Below, one piece after another: positions 8,746-18,173 of a stretch of 20,907 bases of DNA (positions are counted from its first letter, which is position 1; the number at the start of each line of letters is the position of its first letter). The stretch covers positions 1-20,907 of the forward strand of contig JAGFNK010000817.1 of NCBI GenBank assembly GCA_025769875.1, given 5' to 3'. Under the pieces are notes generated by a model. The model had not been told where the DNA came from. It saw only the letters and a list, made by a program, of their open reading frames with translations, and did no database searches. The position numbers were made by a program, and so were the translations under genes. This DNA is from Russula earlei. Taxonomy: Eukaryota > Basidiomycota > Agaricomycetes > Russulales > Russulaceae.

Positions 8746-8804
8746 CTGTCAATGACCGTAATATCGTTAATCACGGGAAGACTGCGATCGGATTCAGGGC
8801 TTAC
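8746..8804 (-). other. Intron 1 of TPR-CHAT copy 1 (59 bases)
   Basis: The donor is GTAAGC after CAT-T and the acceptor is ATTGACAG. A GTGATTAAC stretch inside could serve as branch site. Splicing joins ATG...CAT-T to CG-ATC in frame. The homologous introns are 69 bases in copy 2 and 57 in copy 3, with the same donor and acceptor but diverged interiors, which is the pattern expected of a real intron. Confidence 0.75.
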
Positions 8805-8832
8805 AATGAGAGACGGTGGGGTCCCCCGTCAT

Positions 8833-9360
8833 GCTTGACCAGACGGGATGGTGGAGCGAGGCTGCCTCTGGACGTTGGGAGTTTGGGAGAAAAGGTCACG
8901 CTCCTCTGGCCGCTGCGAGAGTAAGGAGATGGCTGGACAGGGGCGCAAAGTGGGTGAACCTGGGCCCGAGCATTGAATTGGACACGTGCATGGACGCGCA
9001 ATGGCTATGCCCTCAGGGTAAAAGGCTGGCTGGTGGCAGGTGAGTGAGACCCGGAGTATCAGTGGCGCTCATATGATCTGCACCGCCCAGCTCGCAGGTT
9101 AACCAGAAATGGCTGTAGGCCAACGTTGCGTGAGAGTGGCACAGTGAATAAATCGAACAAGGGAAAATGTGTCCAGGTCGAGGTATTCAGACGGAATGAT
9201 AAACGTTTGGCTCATTTAACGGTCGCAGGGGGAGAGGTTGAAGCTTGGGTCCGACCGGAAGCTTGAGATGCATGCCAGTGGAGTGGCAGTGTGACAATGG
9301 CAGCTGTATGAATGACATAAATATTTGGCATATCAGTTCAAGTAATCATGACGTCGATCA
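8833..9360. other. Upstream (promoter-bearing) segment of CHAT copy 1
   Basis: 528 bases without a supported gene. The part next to the start codon (about 8833-9060) is closely repeated before copies 2 and 3, including CTGGACGTTGGGAG and GGACACGTGCATGGACGCGCAATGG. The conservation fits a promoter and 5' UTR duplicated with the gene. No clear TATA box was found. Confidence 0.55.
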
Positions 9361-9650
9361 CTGGAACGGGGAGCGTGAGTCGGGAAGAAAGGGTGACTCG
9401 ATAATGAACGCTGCGTCAATGCTGGTTTTTCGTAGCGTCTGCGTGTTGAACACATGTACTGGTACTGTTCCTTTCCAGTCAATATATTTAGTTGTCTTCG
9501 TTCGAGCGCGTGGATTGATAAATGACGGAGCTGAGGCAGTACAATTACGACATCCGAGATGTTACGAAAGATCAGATCCTGGATTCCATGCTGACGTGAC
9601 GGGCCGAGGACGTAATCCATACTGTAATGTAAAAGACTTCCGCTTCAAAG
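9361..9650. other. 3' flank of CHAT copy 2 with a remnant of the neighbour gene end
   Basis: About the first 35 bases match the very end of the left-hand + strand gene (GAGCGTGAG, GTCGGGAAGAAAGGGTGACTCG). The rest is the conserved 3' flank of the unit. Too little of the neighbour gene remains to call a pseudogene. Confidence 0.6.
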
Positions 9651-12440
9651 TCATGCCCCATAGTGCACGTAGGTCACCCAACGATCCACAGTCACCTCTT
9701 TCCTCCTTCGCAGCTTCTGCACGGCATCCCGAAGCGCCTTGGCTGCTCTCTCGTGGCGGGGCAGTTCCTCCTCCCCCTTCCTCGTCTTCTTCGAAAACAT
9801 CGACTCGTACAAGTGCTTGCACACGTGCCTGCCATCCATGTCCGCCATCTCCCACATCGTCCCGACCACGCTGCGGAAGCCGCAGTGCAGCATGGCGGCG
9901 GAGAGGTGGAGCGCCTCGTCCGGCCAGCTCTCGTCGGCTACCTCGGCGGTGTGAGAGGCCGATAGGAAGGCGAATTCGGCGGCAGGGAGGCAACAGCTCG
10001 CGATGTCGCGCAACGTGAGGCGCTCGTCGCCGAAAAGTTTGAGCGACGACTCGAACGGCTCGCTCGTCCGCAACTTGAAAGAGCCTGCCATATGGAGGAA
10101 GGCGTTGCGCTGCAGGCCGTCGAGGACCCCGGCCGCAGTCGCCTTCTCCTCCTTAAGGCGGCTCACTTGCGCTCGTCGAAGCCCGCACACAAACTTGACC
10201 TCTTTTTGTATACCGGGGAGATTTCTGTCGTGGTGTGCTACGAGAAGGAGTGGTGACCGGCCTCGGCCAGATGCAGATGAACCGGGAGTGGGCTTCCGAG
10301 AGTCGATCAGTACGGAGAGTGTCGGCGTATAGGAAGGGATGTAAAGGTCACAGAAATACCGCTGCGTCCTCTCGTGCGACGAGGATGGAATTGGGCCCAT
10401 CGCGTGCAGGGGGAGATAACAAAACGTGGATGTCGGACACAACCAAACCCGAGACTGCTCCGGTATTCCCAACTCGCGAAGTCTCTCGACGACCAGCTGG
10501 CCGACGAGCTCATAAAGTCCTGCGAGCACGTAGCGAACTGCGTCCGTATATTGGTCCCAGCCGAGGACGTGTTCTTGCCCACGTCGTACGTTCACTAGTT
10601 GATCTCTCAGTCGGTTCGCTCGATAATAGAAGTCGTTCGAAGTGGGGATGTGGGAAATGGGAGAATCACGAACAACGATGAGAATGTCGCAGCGCCATTT
10701 CGAGTGGTTGATGATGATGACCGGTCCCCGTGAAGCCGCAGAACGGAGCGTGTCGAAAGGAGGTGGAATCAAGAAGCGATCGAAGCCTGGTAGACTTCGA
10801 ATACGCGAAGTGAGCGTATCGCGCTCCTTGAGAAGTTTCCGTTGTTTCGTCACAAGACGACTGAACGGGTCCATCCGACTTCCCTCGCGACTCCCACCAC
10901 CGTCGTCCAGTTCTGTATCGCCTCCCAGCCCATTGGAAACGGACAATCTCTCGAGATCATGGTTGACCGCAATATACCTATTTGCCAATAGCCGCTGGTA
11001 GCTGATAGGCTGGTCGATTTCAGTGCGGAAGCCACGCATTTCGGACCAGAGTAGGAATCTCCCTCGTTCCAAAATCTCAATCGCCTGCTCATGGCATCCT
11101 GTTCCGATGAGATGTGATGCATAATCCAGTGGCATTGTCTCGCAAGTATGGCCCATCCAGACGAGTCGAGCGTATTGTTTTTGTACAGTTGGAGCAAATT
11201 CCAGAGAGGGTTTCATTAATGACATCGCACTTTCATATGCAGTGGAGACCGACGGGTGCCTGAACTGTCGTGCGAGGAGGGCCCAAAGACACAAAAACTT
11301 GTATTGATCCGCTACACTCACATATTTATCATCGACAGCCATCGGACATAGACGCATGATTTCCTCTATGTCTTGCCTGTGATGAAGCAAGCGCCAGCGA
11401 AGACATAAGCAAGTAACAAGTCGTCGCATTATACAGAAGTGGAGAGCCCGTGCGTCTTGCATAGCAAGAAGTCTGCGGTACAGAACGATTGCCTCTTCAA
11501 GATAGGCCATCGAATGGGTGGAATTGAATGCGATCAAGAGATCATCGCACAAGAAGCTGAGAGGAATAAATAATAATGGATGGCTCGAATGCACTGGGTC
11601 AAGTAGCATCCGACGGTATATTATTGCCTTTTCGATTTCCGCAAGGTCGCCCGTCGAGAAAACTTGCTATCATACCAACACGCGAGCTCCTCGAGATACG
11701 TTCTCTGAAGAAGAGAACCGGTCGTGGTCCTATGGAGTAGACCCTCGAGGTGATCGATTTTCTCCAGTACTGTCGTGAGTGGATAGGCACGTCTGCTGGC
11801 GTACATGCCACCAGTATGCCCTCTAGATGATAAGAGGTCGGCAAGACTGCATTAAGAAGCGCGCCTCCAGAAGACTCTCTGTGAGTCCGAATGTTTTGAA
11901 GCGTTTCTCCGCAAGTATGGACAAAGCTTGAGTGAGGACAGCACGGTGGTGATTGTCGGGAGAAGATAGGCTGAGTGCTGTGCGACAACGGAGAATTGCC
12001 TCTTCTGAGTATCGTGGGTCCGAATAGAAAATTGAGCGGGCAAGAGCTAGCAACGCGATCATTTCTGAGGCCTGGGTGCGGAGTGACTCTGCGCCATCCC
12101 GAGGAGTGGGAAGCGATGAGATTGTCCAGAATGGTAATGGCTTCCTCGCATTGATCGATTGAATGCGTCTCGAAAACGAAGCGGGTGAGGAGAGCACTGG
12201 CCAATACGAGGGAAACATCACGAGGGTATAATTGGCTTCTCTCGGAGCGATTGATGACGTCATCCGAGGATTCATGGCCTGCAACTAAGAAGCCGGTGAA
12301 AAAAGCGTCAGGAAAAGCGTGACGGTGCTCTCTGGGGAGATCGCTGTCAAGGACCGTAAATATCTTTAATGACCATGGTCATGGGAAGACTGGGATCGAA
12401 GTCAGGGCTTACAATGAGAAACAGTGGGGTCCCCCGGCAT
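9651..12440 (-). pseudogene. TPR-CHAT copy 2: frameshifted TPR half, open CHAT half
   Basis: ATG 12438-12440, exon 1 12413-12440, intron 12344-12412, exon 2 from 12343 to TGA 9651-9653. Relative to copies 1 and 3 exon 2 carries several indels: minus 1 near 12320, compensating changes near 12235-12255, an extra G at 12108-12110, minus 2 near 11835-11855 and minus 1 near 11655. After the first, the frame meets TAG at 12285-12287, about 28 codons in. From ATG 11607-11609 onward the frame is open for 652 codons and covers the last TPR-like repeats and the whole CHAT domain. The CHAT core reads FLHMAGSF and AFLSASHTA, so the His and Cys of the catalytic pair are both Ser, as in the other copies. 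Sequencing error could explain one or two of these indels but hardly all. Confidence 0.75.
12344..12412 (-). other. Intron 1 of TPR-CHAT copy 2 (69 bases)
   Basis: GTAAGC donor and TTGACAG acceptor as in the other copies. It is 10-12 bases longer because of a stretch around 12371-12385 that includes a 14-base palindrome (ATGACCATGGTCAT). Confidence 0.7.
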
Positions 12441-13010
12441 GCTTGACCAGACGGGATGGTGGAGCGAGGCTTGCCTCTGGACGTTGGGAGGTTGGGAGAA
12501 AAGATCACGGAGACCTCCTCCGGCCGCTGCTAGAGTAAAGAGATGGCTCGACAGGGGCGCAAAGTGGGTGAACCTAACCCGAGCATTGAATTGTGGACAC
12601 GTGCATGGGCCGCGCAATGGATATGCCCTGCCTGGGTAAAAGGCTGGCTGGCGCTACCTGCCAGTGAGTGAGACCCGGAGTATCAGTGGCGCCATATGAA
12701 TCTGCACCGCCCAGCTCGCAGGTAACCAGAAATGGTTGTAGGCCAACATTGCGTGAGAGTGCACCGGGAATAAATCGAACAAGGAAAATGTGTCCAGATC
12801 GAGGCGTTTCAGACGGAATTACGACCCTAATACATGTTTGGCCCCTAGTCAAGGGAAGGCAGAACGCGACACATTTAACGGTCGCAGGGGGGGTAGTGGA
12901 AGTTTGAGTCCGACCGGAGGATTGGCATGCATGCCAGTGGAGAGTGGAGTGGAAGGTGTGGCACTGGCAGCTGTATGACTTACATATTTGGCATAAGATA
13001 AGGGCGACTG
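12441..13010. other. Upstream segment of CHAT copy 2
   Basis: 570 bases with no supported gene. It is similar to the segments before copies 1 and 3 with several small indels. It ends at the junction with the duplicated neighbour-gene fragment. Confidence 0.55.
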
Positions 13011-13235
13011 GAACGAGCGCGGGAACACACCGCTGAGCCTCGGACCCTCTCCGCATGGTTCGTGGACGTCGAGGTGCTGCCCAGGCGAGAGCGCGAATTT
13101 CGTAGCTTCGTCACCAAGGTCATCTTCAGCCCTGGTGAAGGCGCCGTCGCGGGCGTGCGGGTTGATGGGCTGTTGGCGGACGGGCTCGAGACAGACAATG
13201 GCAATGAGATGGCTGCGGTACGTGGCGGGATGTAG
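13011..13235 (+). pseudogene. Truncated duplicate of the left-hand gene's 3' end
   Basis: An open frame of 74 codons ending at TAG 13233-13235, with TAA directly upstream at 12999-13001 and no start codon of its own. Bases from 13106 match the window from base 1 (FVTKVIFSPGEGAVAG, VRVDGLLAD). The 32 codons before that continue the same protein beyond the window's left edge (AWFVDVEVLPRREREF). The Asp-Gly run is missing and the stop falls earlier than in the parent gene. It was carried along when the CHAT unit was duplicated and cannot be expressed as a whole protein. Confidence 0.65.
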
Positions 13236-13496
13236 CCGGAGTTGCCGTTTCGGGGCAGCGTGAGTCGGGAAGAAAGGGTGACTCGATAATATATGTTGCG
13301 TCAATGCTGGTTTTTCGTAGCGTCTGCGTGTTGAACACATGTACTGGTACTGTACGTACGTATCGAGCGCGCGGATCATAACAACGGAGCCGAGGCAGTA
13401 CAATTACGACATCCGGGATGTTACGAAAGATCAGAGCCTGGGTTCCATACTAATAATGATGGATCTCCATAATGTAAAGACTTCTGCGTCCAAGTC
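13236..13496. other. 3' flank of CHAT copy 3
   Basis: No gene is seen. It is homologous to 254-481 and to about 9393-9650, with a roughly 30-base deletion around 13355-13365 relative to those two. Confidence 0.55.
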
Positions 13497-16297
13497 TCAT
13501 GCCCCATAGTGCACGTAGGTTACCCAACGATCCACTGTCACCTCTTTCCTCGTCCGCAGCTTCTGCACGGCATCCCGAAGTGCCTTGGCTGCTCTCTCGT
13601 GCCGAGGGGGCACCTCTTCCCCCTTCTTCCTTTTCTTCGAAAACATCGACTTGTACAAGTGCTTGCACACGTGCCTGCCATCCATGTCCGCCATCCCCCA
13701 CGTCGTCCCGATCACGCTGCGGAAGCCACAGTGCAGCATGGCGGCGGAGAGGTGGAGCGCCTCGTCCGGCCAGCTCCTGTCGGTCAGCGCAGCGGTGTGA
13801 GAGGCCGACAGGAAGGCAAATTCGGCGGCGGGAAGGCAACAGCTCGCGATGTCGCGCAACGTGAGGCGCTCGTCGCCGAAAAGTTTGATCGACGCCTCGA
13901 ACGGCTCGCTCGGCTTCAGCTTGACGGAGCCCGCGATGTGGAGGAAGGCGTGACGCTGCAGGCCGTCGAGGACCCCAGCCGCAGTCGCCTTCTCCTCCTT
14001 GAGGTGGCTCACTCGCGCTCGGCGAAGCCCACGCACAAGCTTGACCTCTTTCCGCATGCCGGGGGGATATCTGTCGTGATGCGCTACGAGAAGGAGTGGC
14101 GACCGACCTCGGCCAGATGCAGATGTACCGGGAATGGGCTTCCGAGAGTCGATCAGTGCAGAGAGCGTCGGCGTGTAGGAAGGGATGTAAAGGTCACAGA
14201 AATACCGCCGCGTCCTCTCGTGCGACGAGGATGGAATTGGGCCCATCGCATGCAGGGGAAGATAACAAAACGCGGATGTCGGACACAACCAAACCCGAGA
14301 CTGCTCCGGTATTCCCAACTCGCGAAGTCTCTCGATGACCAGCTGCCCGACGAGCTCATAAAGTCCTGCGAGCACGTAGCGAACTGCGTTTGTGTATGGG
14401 CCCCAGCCGATGACGTCGTCGCGCCCACGTCGAACGTTCACTAGTTGATCTTTCAGTCGGTTCGCTCGATAATAGAAGTCGTTCGAAGTGGGGATGTGGG
14501 AAATGGGAGAATCACGAACAACAATGAGAATGTCGCAGCGCCATTTCGAGTGGTTGATGATGATGACCGGTCCCCGTGAAGCCGCAGAACGGAGCGTGTC
14601 GAAATGAGGTGGAATCAAGAAGCGATCGAAGCCTGGCAGACTTCGAATACGCGAAGTGAGCGTATCGCGCTCCTTGAGAAGTTTCCGTTGTCTCGTCACA
14701 AGACGACTGAACGGGTCCATCCGGCTGCCCTCGCGACTCCCACCACCGTTGTCCAGATCTGTATCACCTCCAAGCCTATTGGAGATGGACAATCTCTTGA
14801 GCTCATGGTTGACAACCGCATACTTCTCAGCCCACAGTAGCTGTGAGCCGACGGGCTGGTCGACTTCAGTGCGGAAGCCACGCATTTCGGACCAGAGCAG
14901 GGATCTCCCTCGTTCCAAAACCTCAATCGCCCGCTCATGGCAACCTGTACTGATGTGATGTGATGCGTAGTCCAGTGGCATTGTCTCGCAAGTATGGCCC
15001 ATCCAGACGAGTCGAGCGTGCTGTAATTGTACAATTGGAGCAAGTTCCAGAGAGGGTTTCATTAATGACATCGCACTTTCATATGCAGTGGAGACCGACG
15101 GGTGCCTGAATTGTCGTGCGAGGAGGGCCCAATGACACAAAAACTTGTATCGATCCGCTACACTCACATATTGATCATCGACAGCCATCGGACATAGACG
15201 CATGATTTCCTCTACGTCTTGCCTGTGACGAAGCAAGCGCCAGCGAAGACATAAGCAAGTAACAAGTCGTCGCATCACACAAAAGTGGAGAGCCCGTGCG
15301 TCTTGCATAGCAAGAAATCTGCGGTACAGAACGATTGCCTCTTCAAGATAGGCCATCGAATGGGTGGAATCGAATGCAATCAAGAGATCATCGCACAGGA
15401 AGCTGAGAGGAATAAATAATAATGGATGGGTCGAATGCGATGGGTCAAGTAGCATCCGACGGTATATTATTGCCTTTTCGATTTCCGCAAGGTCGCCCGT
15501 CCGAGAAAACTTGCTATCATACCAACACGCGAGCTCCTCGAGATACGTTCTCTGAAGAAGAGAACCGGTCGTGGTCCTATGGAGTAGACCCTCGAGGTGA
15601 TCGATTTTCTCCAGTACTGTCGTGAGCGGATAGGCACGTCTGCTGGCGTACATGCCACCAGAATGCCCTCTGGATGATGATGATAAGAGGTGGACGACTT
15701 CTGTATTAAGAAAGCGCGCCTCCAGAAGACCGTTTGTGAGTCCGAATGTTTTGAAGCGTTTCTCCGCAAGTATGGACAAAGCTTGAGTGAGGACAGCGCG
15801 GTGTTGATTGTCGGGGAGAAGATAAGCTGAGTGCTGTGCGACAACGGAGAATTGCCTCTTCTGAGTATTGTGGGTCCGAATAGAAAATTGAGCGGGGCAA
15901 GAGCAAGCAACGCGATCATTTCTGAAGCCTGGGTGTGGAGTGACTCTGTGCCATCCCGAGGAGTGGAAGCGATGAGATTGTCCAGAATGGTAATGGCTTC
16001 CTCGCACTCATCGGTTGAATGCGTCTCGAAGACGAAGCGGGTGAGGAGAGCACTGGCCAGTACGAGGGAAACTTCACGATGGTATTTTAGCTTCTCTCGG
16101 AGCGATTGAATGACGTCATCCGAGGATACATGGCCTGCGACCAAGAAGCCGGTGAAAATGGCGTCAGCCAAAGCATGAATGGTGCTGGCTGGGTACCCCG
16201 CTGGGGAGATCGCTGTCAAGATCTTTAATAAACCATATCATGGAGACCGCAATCAAATTCAGGGCTTACAATGAGAAACGGTGGGGTCCCCGGGCAT
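13497..16297 (-). pseudogene. TPR-CHAT copy 3: full-length, two single-base insertions in G runs
   Basis: ATG 16295-16297, exon 1 16270-16297, intron 16213-16269, exon 2 from 16212 to TGA 13497-13499. Exon 2 is open in the expected frame to about 15897, shifts by one base at a four-G run (15894-15897; three G's in copies 1 and 2), and shifts again at a second four-G run (15813-15816; three G's in copy 2). From there it is open to the end, about 770 codons of TPR-like repeats and CHAT. Without the two extra bases the protein would be 913 residues. The CHAT core reads FLHIAGSV and AFLSASHTA, lacking catalytic His and Cys. Two extra SS residues (TGATGA repeat near 15677) and a divergent 19-residue patch encoded by 14797-14853 set it apart. 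It may be a functional gene misread at the G runs. Confidence 0.7.
16213..16269 (-). other. Intron 1 of TPR-CHAT copy 3 (57 bases)
   Basis: GTAAGC donor and CTTGACAG acceptor. Splicing joins ATG...CAT-T to CG-ATC in frame, as in copies 1 and 2. The interior has diverged more than the flanking exons. Confidence 0.75.
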
Positions 16298-16870
16298 GCT
16301 TGACCAGACGGGATGAAGGAGCGAGGCTCCCTCTGGACGTTGGGAGTTTGGGAGAAAAGATCACGGAGACCCTCCTCTGGCCAATGCGAGAGTAAAGAGA
16401 TGGCTCAACAGGGGCGCAAAGGGGTGAACCTGAGGCCCGAGCATTGAATTGGACACGTGCATGGACGCGCAATGGCAATGCGCTGGTAAAACGCTGGCTG
16501 GCGCTACCTGTCTGCCAGTGAGTCTGACAGGTTAACCAGAAATAGCTGTAGACCATCGTTGCGTGAGATTACAACCGTGGCACTGTGAATAAACGAAGCA
16601 AGGGAAAATGTGTCGAGGCCGAGGCGTTCAGGACGAGACTACGAGACCTTTATACATGTCTGGCTCCTGGTCAAGGAAAGGCAGAACGCAACACATTTAA
16701 CGGCCGCAGGGGGATAATAGGAGCTTGATTCCGACCGGAGGCTTGGCAAGGCATGCCAGACGAGTGTTGGCAGGTACAAAACAGTATGGCAGGCGTGGCA
16801 GGTTTACGTCATCATCGATGAAACGTTCGTGCCAATTTCAAGTTCAAGTAATCACGTGATGCTTCGATCA
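16298..16870. other. Upstream segment of CHAT copy 3
   Basis: 573 bases with no supported gene. It is homologous to the other two upstream segments (CTGGACGTTGGGAGTTTGGG, GGACACGTGCATGGACGCGC). It marks the right end of the array. Confidence 0.55.
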
Positions 16871-18173
16871 TGATTGGGCAAAGGTGAAAAATATATATAT
16901 AATGGTTGTTAGAAATTCTTTCGTCAGAGTCAAGGCCACTGGCGTCTATGTCTGCCATCGCCCATATCGAATGCACTGCTTAATTTTGCCGCTGCAACGG
17001 CAAGGTGCAGTCTTTCACCGACAATTGTTCACGGTCTATTTCGACGTCTCCACGCTCCATGTCTCGTTGCGACACGCGCGGCTCGAGTGACTTTTTTTCA
17101 ATTTGGACCCTCAGGCCTCAGAGGCCGAAACTGCGACTGCTAATGGCGTCAAACTGTGGATGTGGCGGGCCTCCAACCAAGCAATCATTGTTGCATTTCC
17201 CAAGCCGGGACGCTTTCATGTCGGGCAAGTCCATAGTCACATTATTATTTTTCTATTCGTTTCTGGAATAAACACTTTTGGGCAGCGCGGGAATAATTAA
17301 CAAGAGCCAGTGGTCCGAGAACTCGCATGTCGATATGGGCGGAGAGTGCGCGTGTACGAAAAAAGATGAACGACTTCCGCTGTGAAGAGAAGGCAGACAA
17401 CAATATGCTGGACACCAGCACACGGGCCACCTCTCGAATCTGACAACCGGTGGCGCTGTGATATGCAGTACGCACGCCACCCTAAAGCAAAACTGGAAGG
17501 AAGATGGCCTTGTGAGATGAACAATTAAAATGGAAATTCGCTGGTAGACAGAAGAACCAGGAATCTTCAGCTTGCCATGAAGGTGGAGCTTGGGAGGATA
17601 GGAGCAACTGAAATCGGGCCAAAGACTGGCCATGCGACGACAAAAGAGTTTTCACTGTATTCACCCTTTTGGCATGGATCGCATCCAGACCCTCCGTCGA
17701 CGGATCGGCCGCATACATAGATGGCAGTCTGTATGTTCGACGATCATATCATACCTGTCCGTTCACCTGCGAACGCACGTTAGGAACGGGCGGTAGCAGG
17801 CGGAGATATGCGTGGAGTAGGAAGGTGTGCTATGGCTAACAATGTCCAAGTCTCTGGCCCCCGATTCCTCCGAAGGTGTAGCTGTGCTGAGAAACGAGCC
17901 GCCGTCGTCACGTAATAAGCTTTACAACTCAGAGTCTACTGATTACCGCATTGGTATAGAATGAGTCCCCGAGTCAATCGACGATGGAAGGAAGGAGGAA
18001 CGATCAAACCCTACATGTTACAGGCCGACGAGAGGGGGGTCCATTTGTCACAGGCGTTGATAGGAGAACGTCGCTGACGAAGCAAGTATAAGGTTTTCTG
18101 TGGCAACAATGCTACCCCCAGTAGTCTTGATGCGAGCTTATGCCGGGGGTGCTAATGACAAGTGGCGTGTCCG
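16871..18173. other. Region without a recognisable gene right of the array
   Basis: A short AT run (16888-16901) lies at its start. Two overlapping ATG-initiated - strand frames exist, 78 codons (17482-17718) and 126 codons (17253-17633). They share no similarity I recognise, overlap each other in different frames and have no clear splice sites joining them. I do not call a gene. I see no tRNA and no similarity to the array units. Confidence 0.4.

Larger units (their letters stand above)
7105..8832 (-). pseudogene. TPR-CHAT copy 1, N-terminal (TPR-like) half, interrupted by the 5' LTR
   Basis: I place the start at ATG 8830-8832. Exon 1 is 8805-8832 (nine codons plus one base). A 59-base intron runs 8746-8804 with GTAAGC donor and GACAG acceptor, and exon 2 begins at 8745. 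The long exon-2 frame has no ATG at its 5' end, only an in-frame TTG and an upstream stop, so an intron is required. The same exon/intron pattern recurs in the other two copies. About 550 residues of helix-rich TPR-like repeats follow (for example RTYFEELACWYDSKFSRTGD and AYLEEAIILYRRFL). The frame runs into the LTR and stops at TAA 7097-7099, so the surviving product would be about 558 residues without a CHAT domain. No frameshift is seen in this half, unlike the other two copies. Confidence 0.85.
1..9360. repeat. Tandem unit 1 of the TPR-CHAT array (contains the retrotransposon)
   Basis: This unit runs from the 3' end of the left-hand + strand gene through CHAT copy 1 and its upstream segment. 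It aligns by eye with units 2 and 3 over coding, intron and flanking sequence. Base 1 of the window corresponds to about 13106 in unit 3. Removing the element and one target duplication (5589 bases) leaves about 3.6 kb between the stop codons of copies 1 and 2, against 3.85 kb between those of copies 2 and 3. The right boundary is set where the 3' end of the + strand gene reappears, at about 9361. Confidence 0.8.
9361..13007. repeat. Tandem unit 2 of the TPR-CHAT array
   Basis: It begins at CTGGAACG, directly followed by GGGAGCGTGAGTCGGG, which matches only the last bases of the left-hand + strand gene (about 222-253). It continues through the 3' flank, CHAT copy 2, exon 1 and the upstream segment. 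The same CTGGAACG octamer opens unit 3 at 13008, which marks the likely recombination junction. Confidence 0.8.
13008..16870. repeat. Tandem unit 3 of the TPR-CHAT array
   Basis: It starts at CTGGAACG followed by a longer piece of the + strand neighbour gene, then the shared 3' flank, CHAT copy 3, exon 1 and the upstream segment. Similarity to the upstream segments of units 1 and 2 continues to TTCAAGTAATCA and its surroundings at about 16840-16870. I see no array sequence beyond that point, so the right end is approximate. Confidence 0.75.

Noticed and set aside
8750..8752. TTG as the start of the long TPR frame in copy 1 (and 16217-16219 in copy 3)
   Set aside because: Fungal nuclear genes start at ATG. 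The TTG lies at the 3' end of a conserved intron, and an ATG exon upstream splices in frame in all three copies.
13497..16007. Taking the longest open frame of copy 3 as the gene with its start near 16007
   Set aside because: Its first 60 or so residues are the shifted reading of conserved sequence. The homologous start is exon 1 at 16295-16297.
16891..16900. AT-run as a CRISPR, origin or centromere-like signal
   Set aside because: It is a ten-base dinucleotide run only, with nothing around it to support such a function. No CRISPR-type repeat arrays occur in the window.
17253..17633. 126-codon - strand frame with an ATG
   Set aside because: Low-complexity, Ser/Leu/Cys-rich composition with no recognisable motif, and overlapped by another frame. 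Not enough for a gene call.
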